From Verrucomicrobiota bacterium (GTDB taxonomy: Bacteria; Verrucomicrobiota; Verrucomicrobiia; Limisphaerales; J093), in assembly GCA_016871715.1 (NCBI GenBank), contig VHCO01000039.1, forward strand, positions 1-41,973: a DNA stretch of 41,973 bases, in the 5' to 3' direction. Shown here piece after piece: positions 1 to 8,538 of this stretch. Position 1 is the stretch's first letter. Each line of letters begins with the position of its first letter. The translations under genes were made by a program, and so were the position numbers. Below the pieces are notes generated by a model, which was given only the letters and a program-made list of their open reading frames with translations, had not been told where the DNA came from and searched no databases.

Positions 1-531
1 CCGGGCGACTTGGCTTTCGCGCGGCCGGCGGCGCGGCCCGACGCGATCCTCGTCGAGCCGGTGTTGCCTGAACCCGCCCCACCGGCCGAGCCGGCGCGGA
101 CGCGGCCGCGGACCGTTGCGGCAGCGCGCGCGGCGCAGTTGCATCCGGACAGTGCGCTGCTGGGGGAGAAGTATCGGCAAGAGGGAGGGGTGCGGCGGTT
201 CAGCGTCGAGTCGTCGATGGACGTGCGGGCGAGTCCCTTTGGGCACTATGACGCGCGGTTCATCGCGGCGGTGCAGCAGTGCTGGTACGAGCTGTTGGAG
301 CGGCAGCGTTACACGTTGGACCGGATGGGAAAAGTGGTGTTGCGCTTCGATCTCGAGTTCGACGGGCGGATCGGCAACCTGATCGTGGCGGAGTCGAACG
401 TGGGCGAGATCTACACGTTGCTTTGTCAACTGGCGATCACCAAGCCCGCGCCGTACGAGCGCTGGCCCATCGAGATCCGGCGGGTGCATCAAGGCGACTC
501 CCGCCACATCGTGTTCACGTTTTACTATTGA
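1..531 (+). CDS. TonB-like energy transducer, 3' part
   Basis: The reading frame is open from the first base, so the true start lies outside the window; a TTG at 10 is only the first possible start seen. The visible protein has a proline- and alanine-rich linker (about residues 10-40), as expected of a periplasm-spanning TonB-type protein. It ends in a globular part of about 110 residues with alternating hydrophobic positions (KVVLRFDLEFDGRIGNL) and an aromatic C-terminus (VFTFYY), like a TonB C-terminal domain. ExbB and ExbD follow directly, 33 bases downstream, which supports a role coupling the proton gradient to outer-membrane transport. No N-terminal anchor can be checked. Assignment rests on architecture and context; a divergent TolA-like protein is the alternative. 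Confidence 0.7.
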   Translation, partial: PGDLAFARPAARPDAILVEPVLPEPAPPAEPARTRPRTVAAARAAQLHPDSALLGEKYRQEGGVRRFSVESSMDVRASPFGHYDARFIAAVQQCWYELLERQRYTLDRMGKVVLRFDLEFDGRIGNLIVAESNVGEIYTLLCQLAITKPAPYERWPIEIRRVHQGDSRHIVFTFYY

Positions 532-564
532 GGCGTCGCGAGCGGGGAGTGTGGATCCAGGACT

Positions 565-1212
565 ATGTGGGAGTTTCTAATTCAAGGCGGGCCGTTCATG
601 CCCCTGCTGGTGCTGACCTCGATCGTCGGCCTGACGTTCATCATCGAGCGGGGCTTGGCCTTGCGCCGGGGCAAAGTCGTGCCGCGCCGGATCGAGGAGG
701 CGCTGGACCAATGCCACCGGCGGGAGGACCTCGGCCGCCTGCGGGAGGTGTGCCAAGCTCGACCTTCCGCGCTCGGTCGAATTGTGCTCACGGCCATCGA
801 GCATTTGCCTTGGCCCAAGCTGGACAACGCCGATTCGGTGCAGACCAAGGCGCGGCAGGAGATGGTCGGCCTGGAACGCGGCTTAGTGGTGCTCGAGATT
901 GTCGTGGGGATTGCGCCGTTGCTGGGCTTGGTGGGGACGATCCATGGGTTGATTACCTTGTTTGGCGACCTGAGCCGGGCTGGGTTGGGCGATCCGGGCG
1001 TGCTAGCCAAGGGGATTGCGATCGCGCTGAACACGACCCTGAGCGGCCTGTTGATCGCCATCCCCACCATGGTGGCCTGGAGCTACTTCAACAATAAAGT
1101 CGAGTCCATGGCCGTCGAGATGGAGACCTTGCTGGACGATTTCCTGCGGCGGCACTACCGGCGGCGGACCAAGGCCGAGCGTGACGGGGGCCGTGAGGCG
1201 ACGGCGGAGTGA
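565..1212 (+). CDS. exbB: MotA/TolQ/ExbB proton channel family protein
   Basis: 215-residue inner-membrane subunit of an ExbB-ExbD-type motor that uses proton flow to energise a TonB-like partner. Three hydrophobic segments are visible: about residues 8-27, 108-130 (containing APLLGLVGTIHG, the typical ExbB/TolQ signature) and 150-175 (IALNTTLSGLLIAIPTMV). A charged cytoplasmic loop separates the first two. Length and topology fit the family. The start is the ATG at 565. The stop overlaps the GTG of the next gene by four bases (GTGA), so the two are probably translationally coupled. TolQ is a possible alternative name; no tolA/tolB/pal is in view. Confidence 0.92.
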   Translation: MWEFLIQGGPFMPLLVLTSIVGLTFIIERGLALRRGKVVPRRIEEALDQCHRREDLGRLREVCQARPSALGRIVLTAIEHLPWPKLDNADSVQTKARQEMVGLERGLVVLEIVVGIAPLLGLVGTIHGLITLFGDLSRAGLGDPGVLAKGIAIALNTTLSGLLIAIPTMVAWSYFNNKVESMAVEMETLLDDFLRRHYRRRTKAERDGGREATAE

Positions 1213-1658
1213 CTCGGACCAACGCCCGCCCCGCCATGCGCTTCAGCGAACGCAAACGCCGGCAGCCGCCCGCCATCATCATCGTTTCCCTGATCGATAT
1301 CCTCATTGTGCTGCTGATCTTCCTGATGGTGACCACCACCTTCAAACAATTCCCCGCCATCAAACTGACCCTGCCCGAGTCGCGCCAGCCGCGTGAGGGC
1401 GTCTCCGACACTGAACCGGTCGTGGTCAGTATTGCCCGGCAGCCGCCCCATTTCTACCTCGGCGACCAACCCGTCACCCTCGAGCAGCTCCAAGCCAACC
1501 TCCACGGCCACCTGGCCCGGAACCCACAGCTCGAAGTGGCGGTGCGCCCGGACACCGACGCGCCCGTGGGGCAGTTCGTGGGGGTCATGGATGCCGTCAA
1601 GGCCGCCGGGGTCCGGAAGCCGGTCAGCATCTTCACCAAGAAACCGAGCACGCCCTAG
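1209..1658 (+). CDS. exbD: ExbD/TolR biopolymer transport protein
   Basis: 149-residue single-pass inner-membrane protein, partner of ExbB. After a basic N-terminus there is one transmembrane helix (about residues 22-44) holding the conserved proton-path aspartate D30 (SLIDILIVLLIFLMV). The periplasmic domain follows and includes LEVAVRPDTDAPVGQF, typical of ExbD/TolR ('i.aD...y..v..vmd..k.aG'). The GTG at 1209 overlaps the exbB stop; an ATG at 1236 (residue 10) is an alternative start that leaves the helix intact. It is the last gene of this operon: the next gene is on the opposite strand with its stop at 1710. Confidence 0.92.
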   Translation: MTRTNARPAMRFSERKRRQPPAIIIVSLIDILIVLLIFLMVTTTFKQFPAIKLTLPESRQPREGVSDTEPVVVSIARQPPHFYLGDQPVTLEQLQANLHGHLARNPQLEVAVRPDTDAPVGQFVGVMDAVKAAGVRKPVSIFTKKPSTP

Positions 1659-1709
1659 GCCGATCCTCGCGTCGCGCGGCGGCTCAATCTGCGGACCTCA
1701 GCCGGGACC

Positions 1710-4700
1710 TTACCTTGGCTCAGCGGGTTCGCCGAAGGCGAGCAGGCGGCCGTCCTGTAGGGCCACCAGGATGCGCCCGGCGCGGTCGATGGCTACACCC
1801 CACGGGACCGGTTCCGCGGGCAAGGGGCGCGACCACAGCACGTTGCCCTGGGTCGATTCGAGCGCGATGAGGGAGGCGGTAGCGGGTTGGTCGGTCTGGG
1901 CGGGGTCGTGCGCGCCGGCGATGACCAGGGCCTTTGGGGTCATGGCCAGAGCGTACAAGCGACTGACACTGCGTTGGGACCAGAGAGGCTTGGCTCGCTC
2001 GACCGGTCCTTGGGGCGGGATCAGGGAGATCCGACTATCGTGGGGGCCGAGGGTGGCGACGATGCGCCCGGCGGGCGTCGGCAGCACCACCGGCCCGGCT
2101 AACCGGTAGTCGCTCGGGCTGGCGTAGAGCGGGAACCCGGCGGAGACGACTTGATCGCCGGCCAGGAACAGGTCCGACCCGGCGCGGAACTGCGTGTGCG
2201 AGGGAGGCGCGTTCGGGTCGGAGACACAACGGCCGTTGCCGAGGTCATAACGAGCGGCGGGCACCGTGTTGCCGCCGGCGAGGTAGAGATGACCCTGGTG
2301 TAGTAGTAAATGGCCATTGACGCTGACGCCTGCGGTGCCGGCGGGGCCCAGCCAACCCGAGGTCCCGTTGTGCCAACGCACCTGGCCATTCGCCGCATCT
2401 AGGGCGTAGAGATGCGTGCCGTCGTAGTTGGCTAGGCCAGCGGCCGCATAGACCACGCCCCCGTCTACCAGGACGCCAGAGGCTACCGGCCAGGTCGACT
2501 GCAAGGCGCCGTAAACCGGGATCAACCGCTCACGCGGCGCGGCGCGGAACCGCCACACGGTTCGGCCGGTCCGCGCCTCGAGGGCATAGAGCCAACCATC
2601 GCTGGAACCGACAAACAACCGCCCGTCCGCAACCTCCGGCGGATACGTAATGGCCCCGCCTGTGCGCGCCGTCCAACGCGGCTGTCCGGTGGCGGCCACC
2701 AGCGCGCGCACAACGCCATCCGCGCCTCCGCGGAAGACCAAGTCCCGAGCTGCGATTGGGGCCGTGGCCGGCAGCCGGTTCAGCGGCGAGTCGGTCCAGA
2801 GCAACTGCGGTGCGGCGCTGACTTGGGCGCTGCTGAAGGCGGTTCGTTGGGGGTTGGCTCGGAACGCAGGCCAATCCGCCGTCTCCAGTGGCCAGGGTTC
2901 GACCTCGGCTCCGTCAGGTTCGCGGGCCAGTCGGCCGGTCTCGCGTGCAGGGGCCTGGAGATCGTCGTTGCCGGCTGGGGCCAGGGCGACCACGCCGATG
3001 AGAGTGAGGTTGCAGTCGCACATCCAAGGTCCCCAGTAGAGGTGGCCGTAACTGACGACCACACCGTCCTGGCACGACGGCCGCATGGGACTCAGATGCT
3101 CGGCCTGGTGGCTGCCCAGATCGTAGCGCAAGGTGCCGTCCCGCCCGCCGCGCACAAAGATGCTGTCGGCGCTCCCGGTCGCCCGCGTGCAGTTAACCCG
3201 CGGCCCGAGCGTCCGGAGGACCCGACCGCTCTGGACTTCGTACAAGACACTCTCGCGCGTGCCCATGGCATAGAGGCCTTCGGGGCGCAGGACCAATTGG
3301 CTGTTGCCCCGGCCGGTCGCCTGCCAGAGGAGCCGTCCGTCGACCGCCGAAAGGGCAACCAGATGATGTCGGGTTGGGCCGGCGAACAAGAGGGCTTGAT
3401 CGTTCGCCTTCACGAAGGAGGAACTGGAGAAACCTTCGTTCGGGTTCTGGGCGAACTTGTCTTCGCCGATCGCCGCCAGGACCTCTGCGGCGGTGGTTTT
3501 CCAAAGGGGCGAACCCGTTCGACTGTCCAGGGCGCCGACGTACCGGCGCTGGCTATAGAAGAAGAGCCGGCCAGCGGCCAGGCACATGCCGCGGGCATCC
3601 AGCGGCGCGGCTTCGCGGCGGCTCCAACGCACCTGGTGCGTGGCGGGATCGAGGGCCAGGAGCGTTTGGCCAAAACCCCACGGGTAGGTCTTGCTGTTGT
3701 AGCCTCTACCCAGAGCGTCGCCACCCCAAGGCCAACCGCGCGCTTGCCGGGTCCCTTTCACCGTGGGATCGGGATCCTCGGCAGGCCCGATCAACGCGTA
3801 GAGCGTGTCGTCTACTAAGGCCATCCATTTCCAGGACGACCCCGCCTCGAGGCGGTCGGGCACGCGGATCTGATCCTTGACCTCGCCGGTGGCTGGATCC
3901 AGCAATCGGCACGACCGATCGTCGGCCACGAACAAGGTTTCCGGCGTGGCGATCAGGGTGTTGCGGTGGACCATGAAGCCCTCCTGCAAGGGGCGCTGCC
4001 ACAGCACCGTCCCGTTGAAGGCGTCCTGCGCCACCAATGAGTTGAGCCAAGGCCACTCCCGCTCCTTGACTGCGATGTGGCCAAAGGCCTTGAAGAGCCG
4101 GCCCCCCGCCGCCACCGTCATCAACGGCATCGGGCTGTACCAAGGCTCGGCGATGAAATGGGTCAGGTACGGCGCGCGCGCCACCGTGTCGCGCGATTGC
4201 GGGTTATTGTCCGGTCCGTGATAGGGGTGACTCCAATCGTCGGTGCCGCTGGGGACGGGCTTTACGACAGGCGCGCCCGCGCTCAAGACCTGGCCGCCGG
4301 GCCGCACCACGCGCAAGCGTTCCGCGGGTGGCACCGCTGCGGCGTCACCGCGCACCACCACCGCGTCCATCAAGTTGTCGGCCAGATGCAACCGCTCCCA
4401 GGGTCCCACGTGCACAAACACGCGGCCACCCAACAGCCCTGCCTCCTCCGCTGCCCGAAGGCACCGCTCGGCTTGGGACGATTCTGGTGTTTGGATGTAG
4501 AGGCGCAGTTCGCTCGATCGCGCCAGCTCGACGGCCAGCATCCCCGTTGGGTCCCCGAGTACGGCGCACCAGCCACGTGGGCCGGCGAGTTGCGACCGGA
4601 TCTCGACCGCCTCTTGGCGGGCCGCCTCGGTCTCGGCCGTGGCCGCCGCCCGGGCCAGTCCTAGCTGGGAAGCGAGCAGTCCGAAGGCCAGGGCCAGGCG

Positions 4701-4775
4701 GAGTCCAACGGAGACGGCGACAGCCGAGCTTGGCCCGCCGCGAGAGCGCAAGAGTAGGGGTAGGGTGGGGTGCAT
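1710..4775 (-). CDS. Exported PQQ-type beta-propeller protein with N-terminal Rossmann-like segment
   Basis: 1021 residues from the ATG at 4775. That start is preferred over an upstream in-frame ATG (4847) because it places a signal peptide at the N-terminus (hydrophobic stretch ending LGLARA). Residues ~45-140 look like a degraded S-adenosylmethionine-methyltransferase fold: a GDPTGMLAVELA loop, a strand-acid position, and LRVVRPGGQVL, the usual strand-4/5 region. The rest contains repeated propeller blades of the PQQ/BamB type (LDPATGEV, LDSRTGSPLWK, LVAATGQPRWTAR, LDAANGQVRW, LESTQGNVLWSR). Proteins with both parts are common in Planctomycetota and Verrucomicrobiota; substrate and activity are unknown. 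Blade motifs support a periplasmic scaffold or sugar/quinone-binding role rather than a proven dehydrogenase. It is divergent from the DUF6259 gene. Confidence 0.82.
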   Translation of the reverse strand: MHPTLPLLLRSRGGPSSAVAVSVGLRLALAFGLLASQLGLARAAATAETEAARQEAVEIRSQLAGPRGWCAVLGDPTGMLAVELARSSELRLYIQTPESSQAERCLRAAEEAGLLGGRVFVHVGPWERLHLADNLMDAVVVRGDAAAVPPAERLRVVRPGGQVLSAGAPVVKPVPSGTDDWSHPYHGPDNNPQSRDTVARAPYLTHFIAEPWYSPMPLMTVAAGGRLFKAFGHIAVKEREWPWLNSLVAQDAFNGTVLWQRPLQEGFMVHRNTLIATPETLFVADDRSCRLLDPATGEVKDQIRVPDRLEAGSSWKWMALVDDTLYALIGPAEDPDPTVKGTRQARGWPWGGDALGRGYNSKTYPWGFGQTLLALDPATHQVRWSRREAAPLDARGMCLAAGRLFFYSQRRYVGALDSRTGSPLWKTTAAEVLAAIGEDKFAQNPNEGFSSSSFVKANDQALLFAGPTRHHLVALSAVDGRLLWQATGRGNSQLVLRPEGLYAMGTRESVLYEVQSGRVLRTLGPRVNCTRATGSADSIFVRGGRDGTLRYDLGSHQAEHLSPMRPSCQDGVVVSYGHLYWGPWMCDCNLTLIGVVALAPAGNDDLQAPARETGRLAREPDGAEVEPWPLETADWPAFRANPQRTAFSSAQVSAAPQLLWTDSPLNRLPATAPIAARDLVFRGGADGVVRALVAATGQPRWTARTGGAITYPPEVADGRLFVGSSDGWLYALEARTGRTVWRFRAAPRERLIPVYGALQSTWPVASGVLVDGGVVYAAAGLANYDGTHLYALDAANGQVRWHNGTSGWLGPAGTAGVSVNGHLLLHQGHLYLAGGNTVPAARYDLGNGRCVSDPNAPPSHTQFRAGSDLFLAGDQVVSAGFPLYASPSDYRLAGPVVLPTPAGRIVATLGPHDSRISLIPPQGPVERAKPLWSQRSVSRLYALAMTPKALVIAGAHDPAQTDQPATASLIALESTQGNVLWSRPLPAEPVPWGVAIDRAGRILVALQDGRLLAFGEPAEPR

Positions 4776-4867
4776 ACGGGATTGACCCTGCGCGGTTTCG
4801 CGGGCCCTGTCGAGTCGGTATTGCGCCGCGCGCGGGTTCCATTGCATGCTGCGGCTCGACGCGCGCT
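4776..4867. promoter_or_regulatory. Divergent intergenic region
   Basis: 92 bases separate the start codons of the minus-strand PQQ-propeller gene and the plus-strand DUF6259 gene, so promoters for both should lie here or overlap the coding ends. No convincing -35/-10 boxes or Shine-Dalgarno sequences could be picked out by eye. The assignment is positional only. Confidence 0.4.
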
Positions 4868-6676
4868 ATGATCAACCGACGCACCTTCCTCCAAACCACC
4901 GGCCGGAGCACCGCCCTCGCCGCCCTGTCGGCCAACACCCTCCCCGCCGCTCAGCCCCCTGTTGTGGCACCCGAGGTTCGGCCGGCCAAGTCCGCTTCGG
5001 TCCGCGTGGACGGCGATCGCGTTTTGGTCGAGACGCACACGCTGTCGGCGGAGTTGAGCCAGGGTTTTGTGGTGTCCCTGCGCAGCAAGTTGACGGGGCA
5101 GGTCTTCATCGGCCCCAAGGCCGCGCCCGGTGGGGCGCCGCTCGAGTTGGTCTACAGGGGCGATGACATCGTCCGGGTCGACAGCTCGAAGTTCGGCAGC
5201 ATCACCGTCCACGCCCTCTCGCCCCAACGCGCCGAGATGATCTTCCATAGCTGGGACGGCGATGGGGTCCTCGCCATTGGGGCGGATCCGGAGACGGGGG
5301 ATCTGTTGGTCGAGCCGAGCGCGTTTTCGTCGCGTCCGGGGGTGCGGGCCTGTCGTTGGCACCTGGCGGGTTTACCACCTGAGCTCGAGCTCGTGGCGCC
5401 CTTCTTTCAAGGGGTGCGCCTCAAGCTGGACGATCCGCTCATCCGCAACACGCATTGGGATTGGCCGCTGTATTGGGAGGCCGGCTTGGTCATCCTGCAG
5501 GGTCGAGGGGGCGGCCTGTGGGTGCACACGCAGGACCCGCGCTACCATTACAAGGCCATCCAGGTCGGCACCGGCACGGACCCCTTCCGGCTGGGCTTCG
5601 ACAGCGAGGCGTATGGTCCCATCGACCAAAACCTCAGCGCCGGCGGTCTGACCTGGCGATTGAACGTGTTCGGCGGCGACTGGACCGTGCCCGCCGAGCA
5701 ATACCGGCGATGGCTGTGGCAGGCTTACGGTTTGCAGGCGGACGAAGACGCCCGGCCGCCCTGGACGCGCCAGATCGGCTTCGCGGTCTGTTGGTGCCCG
5801 GGCCAGCCGGCCCTCCTCGAGGCCTTGGCTCGGCGGTTGGACCCGCGCCGCGTGCTCATTCACTTTCCGGATTGGCGCACGGACCCTTACGACGAGAATT
5901 ACCCGGCCTATGTGGCGAGCGAGTCGGCCAAGCAGTTCGTGGCCAAAGGCCAGGCCCTGGGCTTTCGGGTCATGCCCCACTTCAACGCGGTCGACATGGA
6001 CCCGACCCATCCGGCCTATGCTTACCTCCGCGATTTCCAGTACCGAGGCATCGACCGGCAAGACCTGCGCGGCTGGAGTTGGTACCAAGGCCGCGGGCTG
6101 GGTGTGCCGGAGTCCAATGCCAGCCGGCGTGAGAACCGGGACAAGAAGGTCATGGTGAAAATCCATCCTGGCTTGGGCTTGTGGCGTTCGATTCTGGGTC
6201 GGAACATCCTCGCCGCGGTGCAGGACTTGTCGCTCGAGGCGGTGTTCACCGACGTCACCTTGGTCTCGCACAACCTGCATAATTGCTGGGTCGAAGGCAT
6301 GACGGCGACCGAAGGGATGAACCGGTTGATTCGGCATGTGGGGACCTTGGGCCCGGGATTGGTCGTCGGCGGGGAAGGCCTCAACGAGATCACCATGCAA
6401 GGGCAGGCCTTCGCCCAGGCGCACCTCTTCAAGAGCTGGCACCAATCCGTCGCCGGTCTCGAACGGACCGGCGGCTGCGACCTCAACCAACGCTTGTTCG
6501 GGCGCTTGTGCCGGACGATCGGGTATGCCGGTTTGGGTGGACGCGACGAAAACGAGGCCTTGCGCAGTCGCATCCATCTCGAACACGGGGCCATCCCCAC
6601 GGTCACGCTCCGTTCCGCGCGGGACCTGGAAAACCCCAACGCCACCCTCGAACAACTCCTGGACTTAGCCAAATGA
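4868..6676 (+). CDS. Tat-exported DUF6259 (glycoside hydrolase-like) protein
   Basis: 602 residues from the ATG at 4868. The N-terminus (MINRRTFLQTTG, then an Ala-rich stretch) is a twin-arginine signal and decides the start; the frame is open further upstream but overlaps the divergent gene. The body shows a beta-rich N-terminal part (about 40-290) and then a TIM-barrel-like part: RVLIHFPDWRTDPYDENYP, GFRVMPHFNAVDMD, and LEAVFTDVTL, where acidic residues end predicted strands. This is the pattern of DUF6259 proteins, thought to be carbohydrate-active and frequent in Verrucomicrobiota. The substrate cannot be told. The last 276 bases of the gene occur again at 9149-9424. No Shine-Dalgarno sequence is evident. 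Confidence 0.78.
   Translation: MINRRTFLQTTGRSTALAALSANTLPAAQPPVVAPEVRPAKSASVRVDGDRVLVETHTLSAELSQGFVVSLRSKLTGQVFIGPKAAPGGAPLELVYRGDDIVRVDSSKFGSITVHALSPQRAEMIFHSWDGDGVLAIGADPETGDLLVEPSAFSSRPGVRACRWHLAGLPPELELVAPFFQGVRLKLDDPLIRNTHWDWPLYWEAGLVILQGRGGGLWVHTQDPRYHYKAIQVGTGTDPFRLGFDSEAYGPIDQNLSAGGLTWRLNVFGGDWTVPAEQYRRWLWQAYGLQADEDARPPWTRQIGFAVCWCPGQPALLEALARRLDPRRVLIHFPDWRTDPYDENYPAYVASESAKQFVAKGQALGFRVMPHFNAVDMDPTHPAYAYLRDFQYRGIDRQDLRGWSWYQGRGLGVPESNASRRENRDKKVMVKIHPGLGLWRSILGRNILAAVQDLSLEAVFTDVTLVSHNLHNCWVEGMTATEGMNRLIRHVGTLGPGLVVGGEGLNEITMQGQAFAQAHLFKSWHQSVAGLERTGGCDLNQRLFGRLCRTIGYAGLGGRDENEALRSRIHLEHGAIPTVTLRSARDLENPNATLEQLLDLAK
6399..6674 (+). repeat. 276-bp direct repeat, copy 1 (3' end of DUF6259 gene)
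   Basis: This stretch matches 9149-9424 at a constant offset of 2750 bases with three mismatches found by hand (6527, 6561, 6667). Copy 1 is inside the intact gene. The match starts at 6399 and stops at 6674 with the fourth base of AAAT, just before the remainder of the stop codon, so the repeat covers the gene end and nothing downstream. Confidence 0.95.
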
Positions 6677-6697
6677 AGTGCTTCCATTGGATCGGAA

Positions 6698-6866
6698 GAC
6701 AGGGCAGGGCGGTGGCCTGATTCGCCGGGATTACGGCCGGTCTCACGGAGTCGGTCTGGCGGATGCTTTGCTGGCAGCCACCGCGCTGGTTCACGATCTA
6801 GATTTCGCAACCTTGAACCGAAAGCACTTTCCCATGTTGAACAACGTCATCGTCCCTTACCGGTGA
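6698..6866 (+). pseudogene. vapC: VapC-type PIN-domain toxin, C-terminal fragment
   Basis: The plus-strand frame ending in TGA at 6866 encodes GGLIRRDYGRSHGVGLADAL, then LLAATA, a short gap, and ATLNRKHFPML with a VPYR end. These are the second acidic motif (GLADAL) and the C-terminal 'TLNRKHFP' of VapC PIN nucleases. About 55 of roughly 130 residues remain; the N-terminal half with the first catalytic Asp is missing here. It begins right after the DUF6259 stop. A matching N-terminal vapC half lies just after the second copy of the 276-bp repeat, at 9524. No start codon or ribosome-binding site fits, so it is a remnant. Confidence 0.75.
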
Positions 6867-6867
6867 T

Positions 6868-7147
6868 CTACAAGACCGAGCATGACGCCCTTGGCCGCCT
6901 CCCAGAGCCGGGCGACGAGGAACTGCTGCTTGGGATGCGCGTAGCCCAGTATCGCCGGCCCCCAGGTGCCGACGTAACCGATGTACTCGTTGCCGTCCAT
7001 GTCTCAAATGCGGCAGCCGGCGGCTTTGTGGACGAAGAACGACTTGCCGCCCACGGCGCGGAAGGCACGCACGGGCGAGTTCACGCCGCCGGGAATGCGA
7101 TTCAGCGCTTCGGCAAAGAGAGCTTCGGACTTCACTCGCAAGATCAT
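6868..7147 (-). pseudogene. hemL: Glutamate-1-semialdehyde aminotransferase, N-terminal fragment
   Basis: Reading the minus strand from the ATG at 7147 gives a HemL N-terminus: a [20 protein letters not shown] segment, then RAF..VGG, an in-frame TGA, and then [20 protein letters not shown] and YAHPK. The family motif '[12 protein letters not shown]' and the 'D.dG..YiDYvgsWGP.ilGh.hP' block are both visible. HemL makes 5-aminolevulinate for tetrapyrroles and is usually ~430 residues; only about 90 are present, interrupted by the TGA, and the PLP-lysine domain is absent. An intact copy must be elsewhere if the pathway works. It is tail-to-tail with the vapC fragment. Confidence 0.8.
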
Positions 7148-7219
7148 GGGCAAAGCCTACCAGCCGGGCCGATGTGACTCGAAGAGAACGAACTGTCGCC
7201 GCAGGCCAGGCCTGCTGCC

Positions 7220-7795
7220 TCAACCAGCCAGGTCCTTGAACGCCAGACTGAATCCCGAAAGGAGCTTGGACTTCGCGGCCTGTCCTTTCACTGCGCGACT
7301 GTGTATTTGGTAAGCACCCTTGACCAATGTGAACACTTCGATGGTCTCGCCGTCCGGGTCCACGATCCAGTATTCGGGCAGTCCGAATTGCTCGTAGAGC
7401 GCCTTCTTCTGGATTCGATCCCTCTGCCAGCTCGTCTCCGAGATGACCTCCATCGCCAGGTCCGGGACGCCCTCAATGTAGTTCTTGACGATACCCAGCC
7501 GCGCCTTGGAAATGAACAGCACATCCGGTTGGACCACGCGCTTTTGGGTCAGGACCACATCCACTGGACTGAGCAACACCTCGCCCAGTCCGTTCTCCTC
7601 GACGTAACGATCCAGTCTCTTGTAGAACTGGCCGACGATACGCTGGTGATCTGGGTGGGGCGCAGGTGACATAACGATCTCTCCATTCCAAAGCTCCACC
7701 GGGAGGTTGGTTTCATCCAGCTCCGCGACCATTTCGTCGTAAGTCCATAGTCGCTTGGCCTTAGCCTTGGGGCGGGTCAACTCAGCCACTGTCAT
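7220..7795 (-). CDS. Uma2 family endonuclease-like protein (DUF820)
   Basis: 191 residues from the ATG at 7795, intact. It carries the Uma2/DUF820 pattern: an N-terminal YDEMVAELDETNLPVELWNG, a PHPDHQRIVGQ helix, QPDVLFIS, the core PDLAMEVIS (PD-(D/E)XK-like acid positions), a KKALYEQFGLPEYWIVDPDG segment, and a C-terminal hydrophobic end. Family members fold like restriction endonucleases and are very numerous in cyanobacteria and Verrucomicrobiota; their function is unproven. It is one of the few complete genes in a region full of fragments, flanked by hemL and nadE pieces on the same strand. Confidence 0.9.
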   Translation of the reverse strand: MTVAELTRPKAKAKRLWTYDEMVAELDETNLPVELWNGEIVMSPAPHPDHQRIVGQFYKRLDRYVEENGLGEVLLSPVDVVLTQKRVVQPDVLFISKARLGIVKNYIEGVPDLAMEVISETSWQRDRIQKKALYEQFGLPEYWIVDPDGETIEVFTLVKGAYQIHSRAVKGQAAKSKLLSGFSLAFKDLAG

Positions 7796-7841
7796 GGCGT
7801 CAATAAGCCTCGGGCACGGCGGAAAAGCAAACGGAAACCCT

Positions 7842-7988
7842 TCACTCCCGAAACCGCTGCGCCACTGGCACGCGGCGACCCACGCCGAACGCTTTGGTCG
7901 TCACCTTCAAGCCCGGGGCCGCCTGGCGGCGCTTGTATTCGCTCAGGTCAATCAGCCGGAGAACGCGGCGCACGGTCGCTGCGTTGTA
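7842..7988 (-). pseudogene. nadE: NAD synthase, C-terminal fragment
   Basis: The minus strand encodes about 48 residues ending in TGA at 7842: YNAATVRRVLRLIDLSEYKR, then RQAAPGLKVT and VPVAQRF. This is the C-terminal end of glutamine-dependent NAD+ synthetase (the 'EYKRRQ.PPGiKvt.raFG.dRR.Pit.rF' motif). The rest of this normally 550-690-residue enzyme is absent: upstream sequence (7989-8206) shows no homologous reading frame. It is a 3' remnant only. Confidence 0.75.
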
Positions 7989-8206
7989 GCGTTTGCTTGA
8001 GGTCGCCAGAACCCACCTTCCGGCGTGGCCAAGGCCCCGTGACGTTTCATGGTTGTTCGCAGCCAGGAGCAGCGCGACTTGCTCGATGAGGAGCTGAACC
8101 GTTCGTTCACTCCTCCATTTTCACCCGGAAGAAGCCCTTGTCGCCGATGAGGGAGAGAGGGAACCGACGGGCGACAAGAAGGTCGGTCCACCCTATCCCG
8201 GGCTCC
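7989..8206. other. Intergenic, nothing recognised
   Basis: Between the nadE and ASPIC/UnbV fragments. A short plus-strand frame around 8043-8105 reads as a charged helix-like peptide, but it has no start signal and no recognised similarity. No hairpin or repeat was seen. Confidence 0.4.
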
Positions 8207-8515
8207 TTATTGCCCGCTGAGACGATAGAACTTCATCCCGCCATCGGGCTGGAGCGTGATGCGCTTGCGGCTGCCGTTGGTCTGAACCAGCTCACTGGCC
8301 TCCGCCCAGGGTCCATTGAGGGAGGGCGCGCTCTCCAGCCGATACCCAGCGGCGGTGACGGGCCAGGAGATTTGGCCGCTGAACTCGCTCTGAAGCCGCG
8401 GAGGCTCAATCACGGTGAGGATCTGGTCAGCAGCAATATTGGCCAGTTCCTGCACCATGCCCGACGGCCAATCGATCCGGACCACTTCGGCGACGGTGGG
8501 TTCCGGATTGGTCTC
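8207..8515 (-). pseudogene. ASPIC/UnbV (CRTAC1-like) C-terminal fragment
   Basis: The minus-strand frame ending at 8207 encodes TVAEVVRIDWPSGMVQEL, then an ADQILTVIEPPRL segment. This is the ASPIC/UnbV domain (PF07593) that closes CRTAC1-type FG-GAP repeat proteins. It is followed by a short C-terminal module (GYRLESAPSL...W...KFYRLSGQ) seen on other exported proteins in this window. The large FG-GAP part normally before it is missing: directly upstream the frame runs into another gene fragment (8539-9148), so this is a fused 3' remnant. Confidence 0.75.
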
Positions 8516-8538
8516 TATCGCCACGGAGGACCTCGCCG

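Noticed and set aside
4776..4847. Upstream ATG (4847) for the PQQ-propeller gene
   Set aside because: It would put 24 polar residues before the signal peptide and extend toward the divergent gene's start; the ATG at 4775 fits export.
5372..6655. Long minus-strand frame opposite the DUF6259 gene
   Set aside because: Shadow frame; the plus strand has a Tat signal and domain pattern, and the minus translation has none.
6868..7147. In-frame TGA in hemL as selenocysteine or stop-codon recoding
   Set aside because: HemL has no Cys/Sec at this position, no SECIS-like element is evident, and the gene is truncated at both the PLP domain and the C-terminus.
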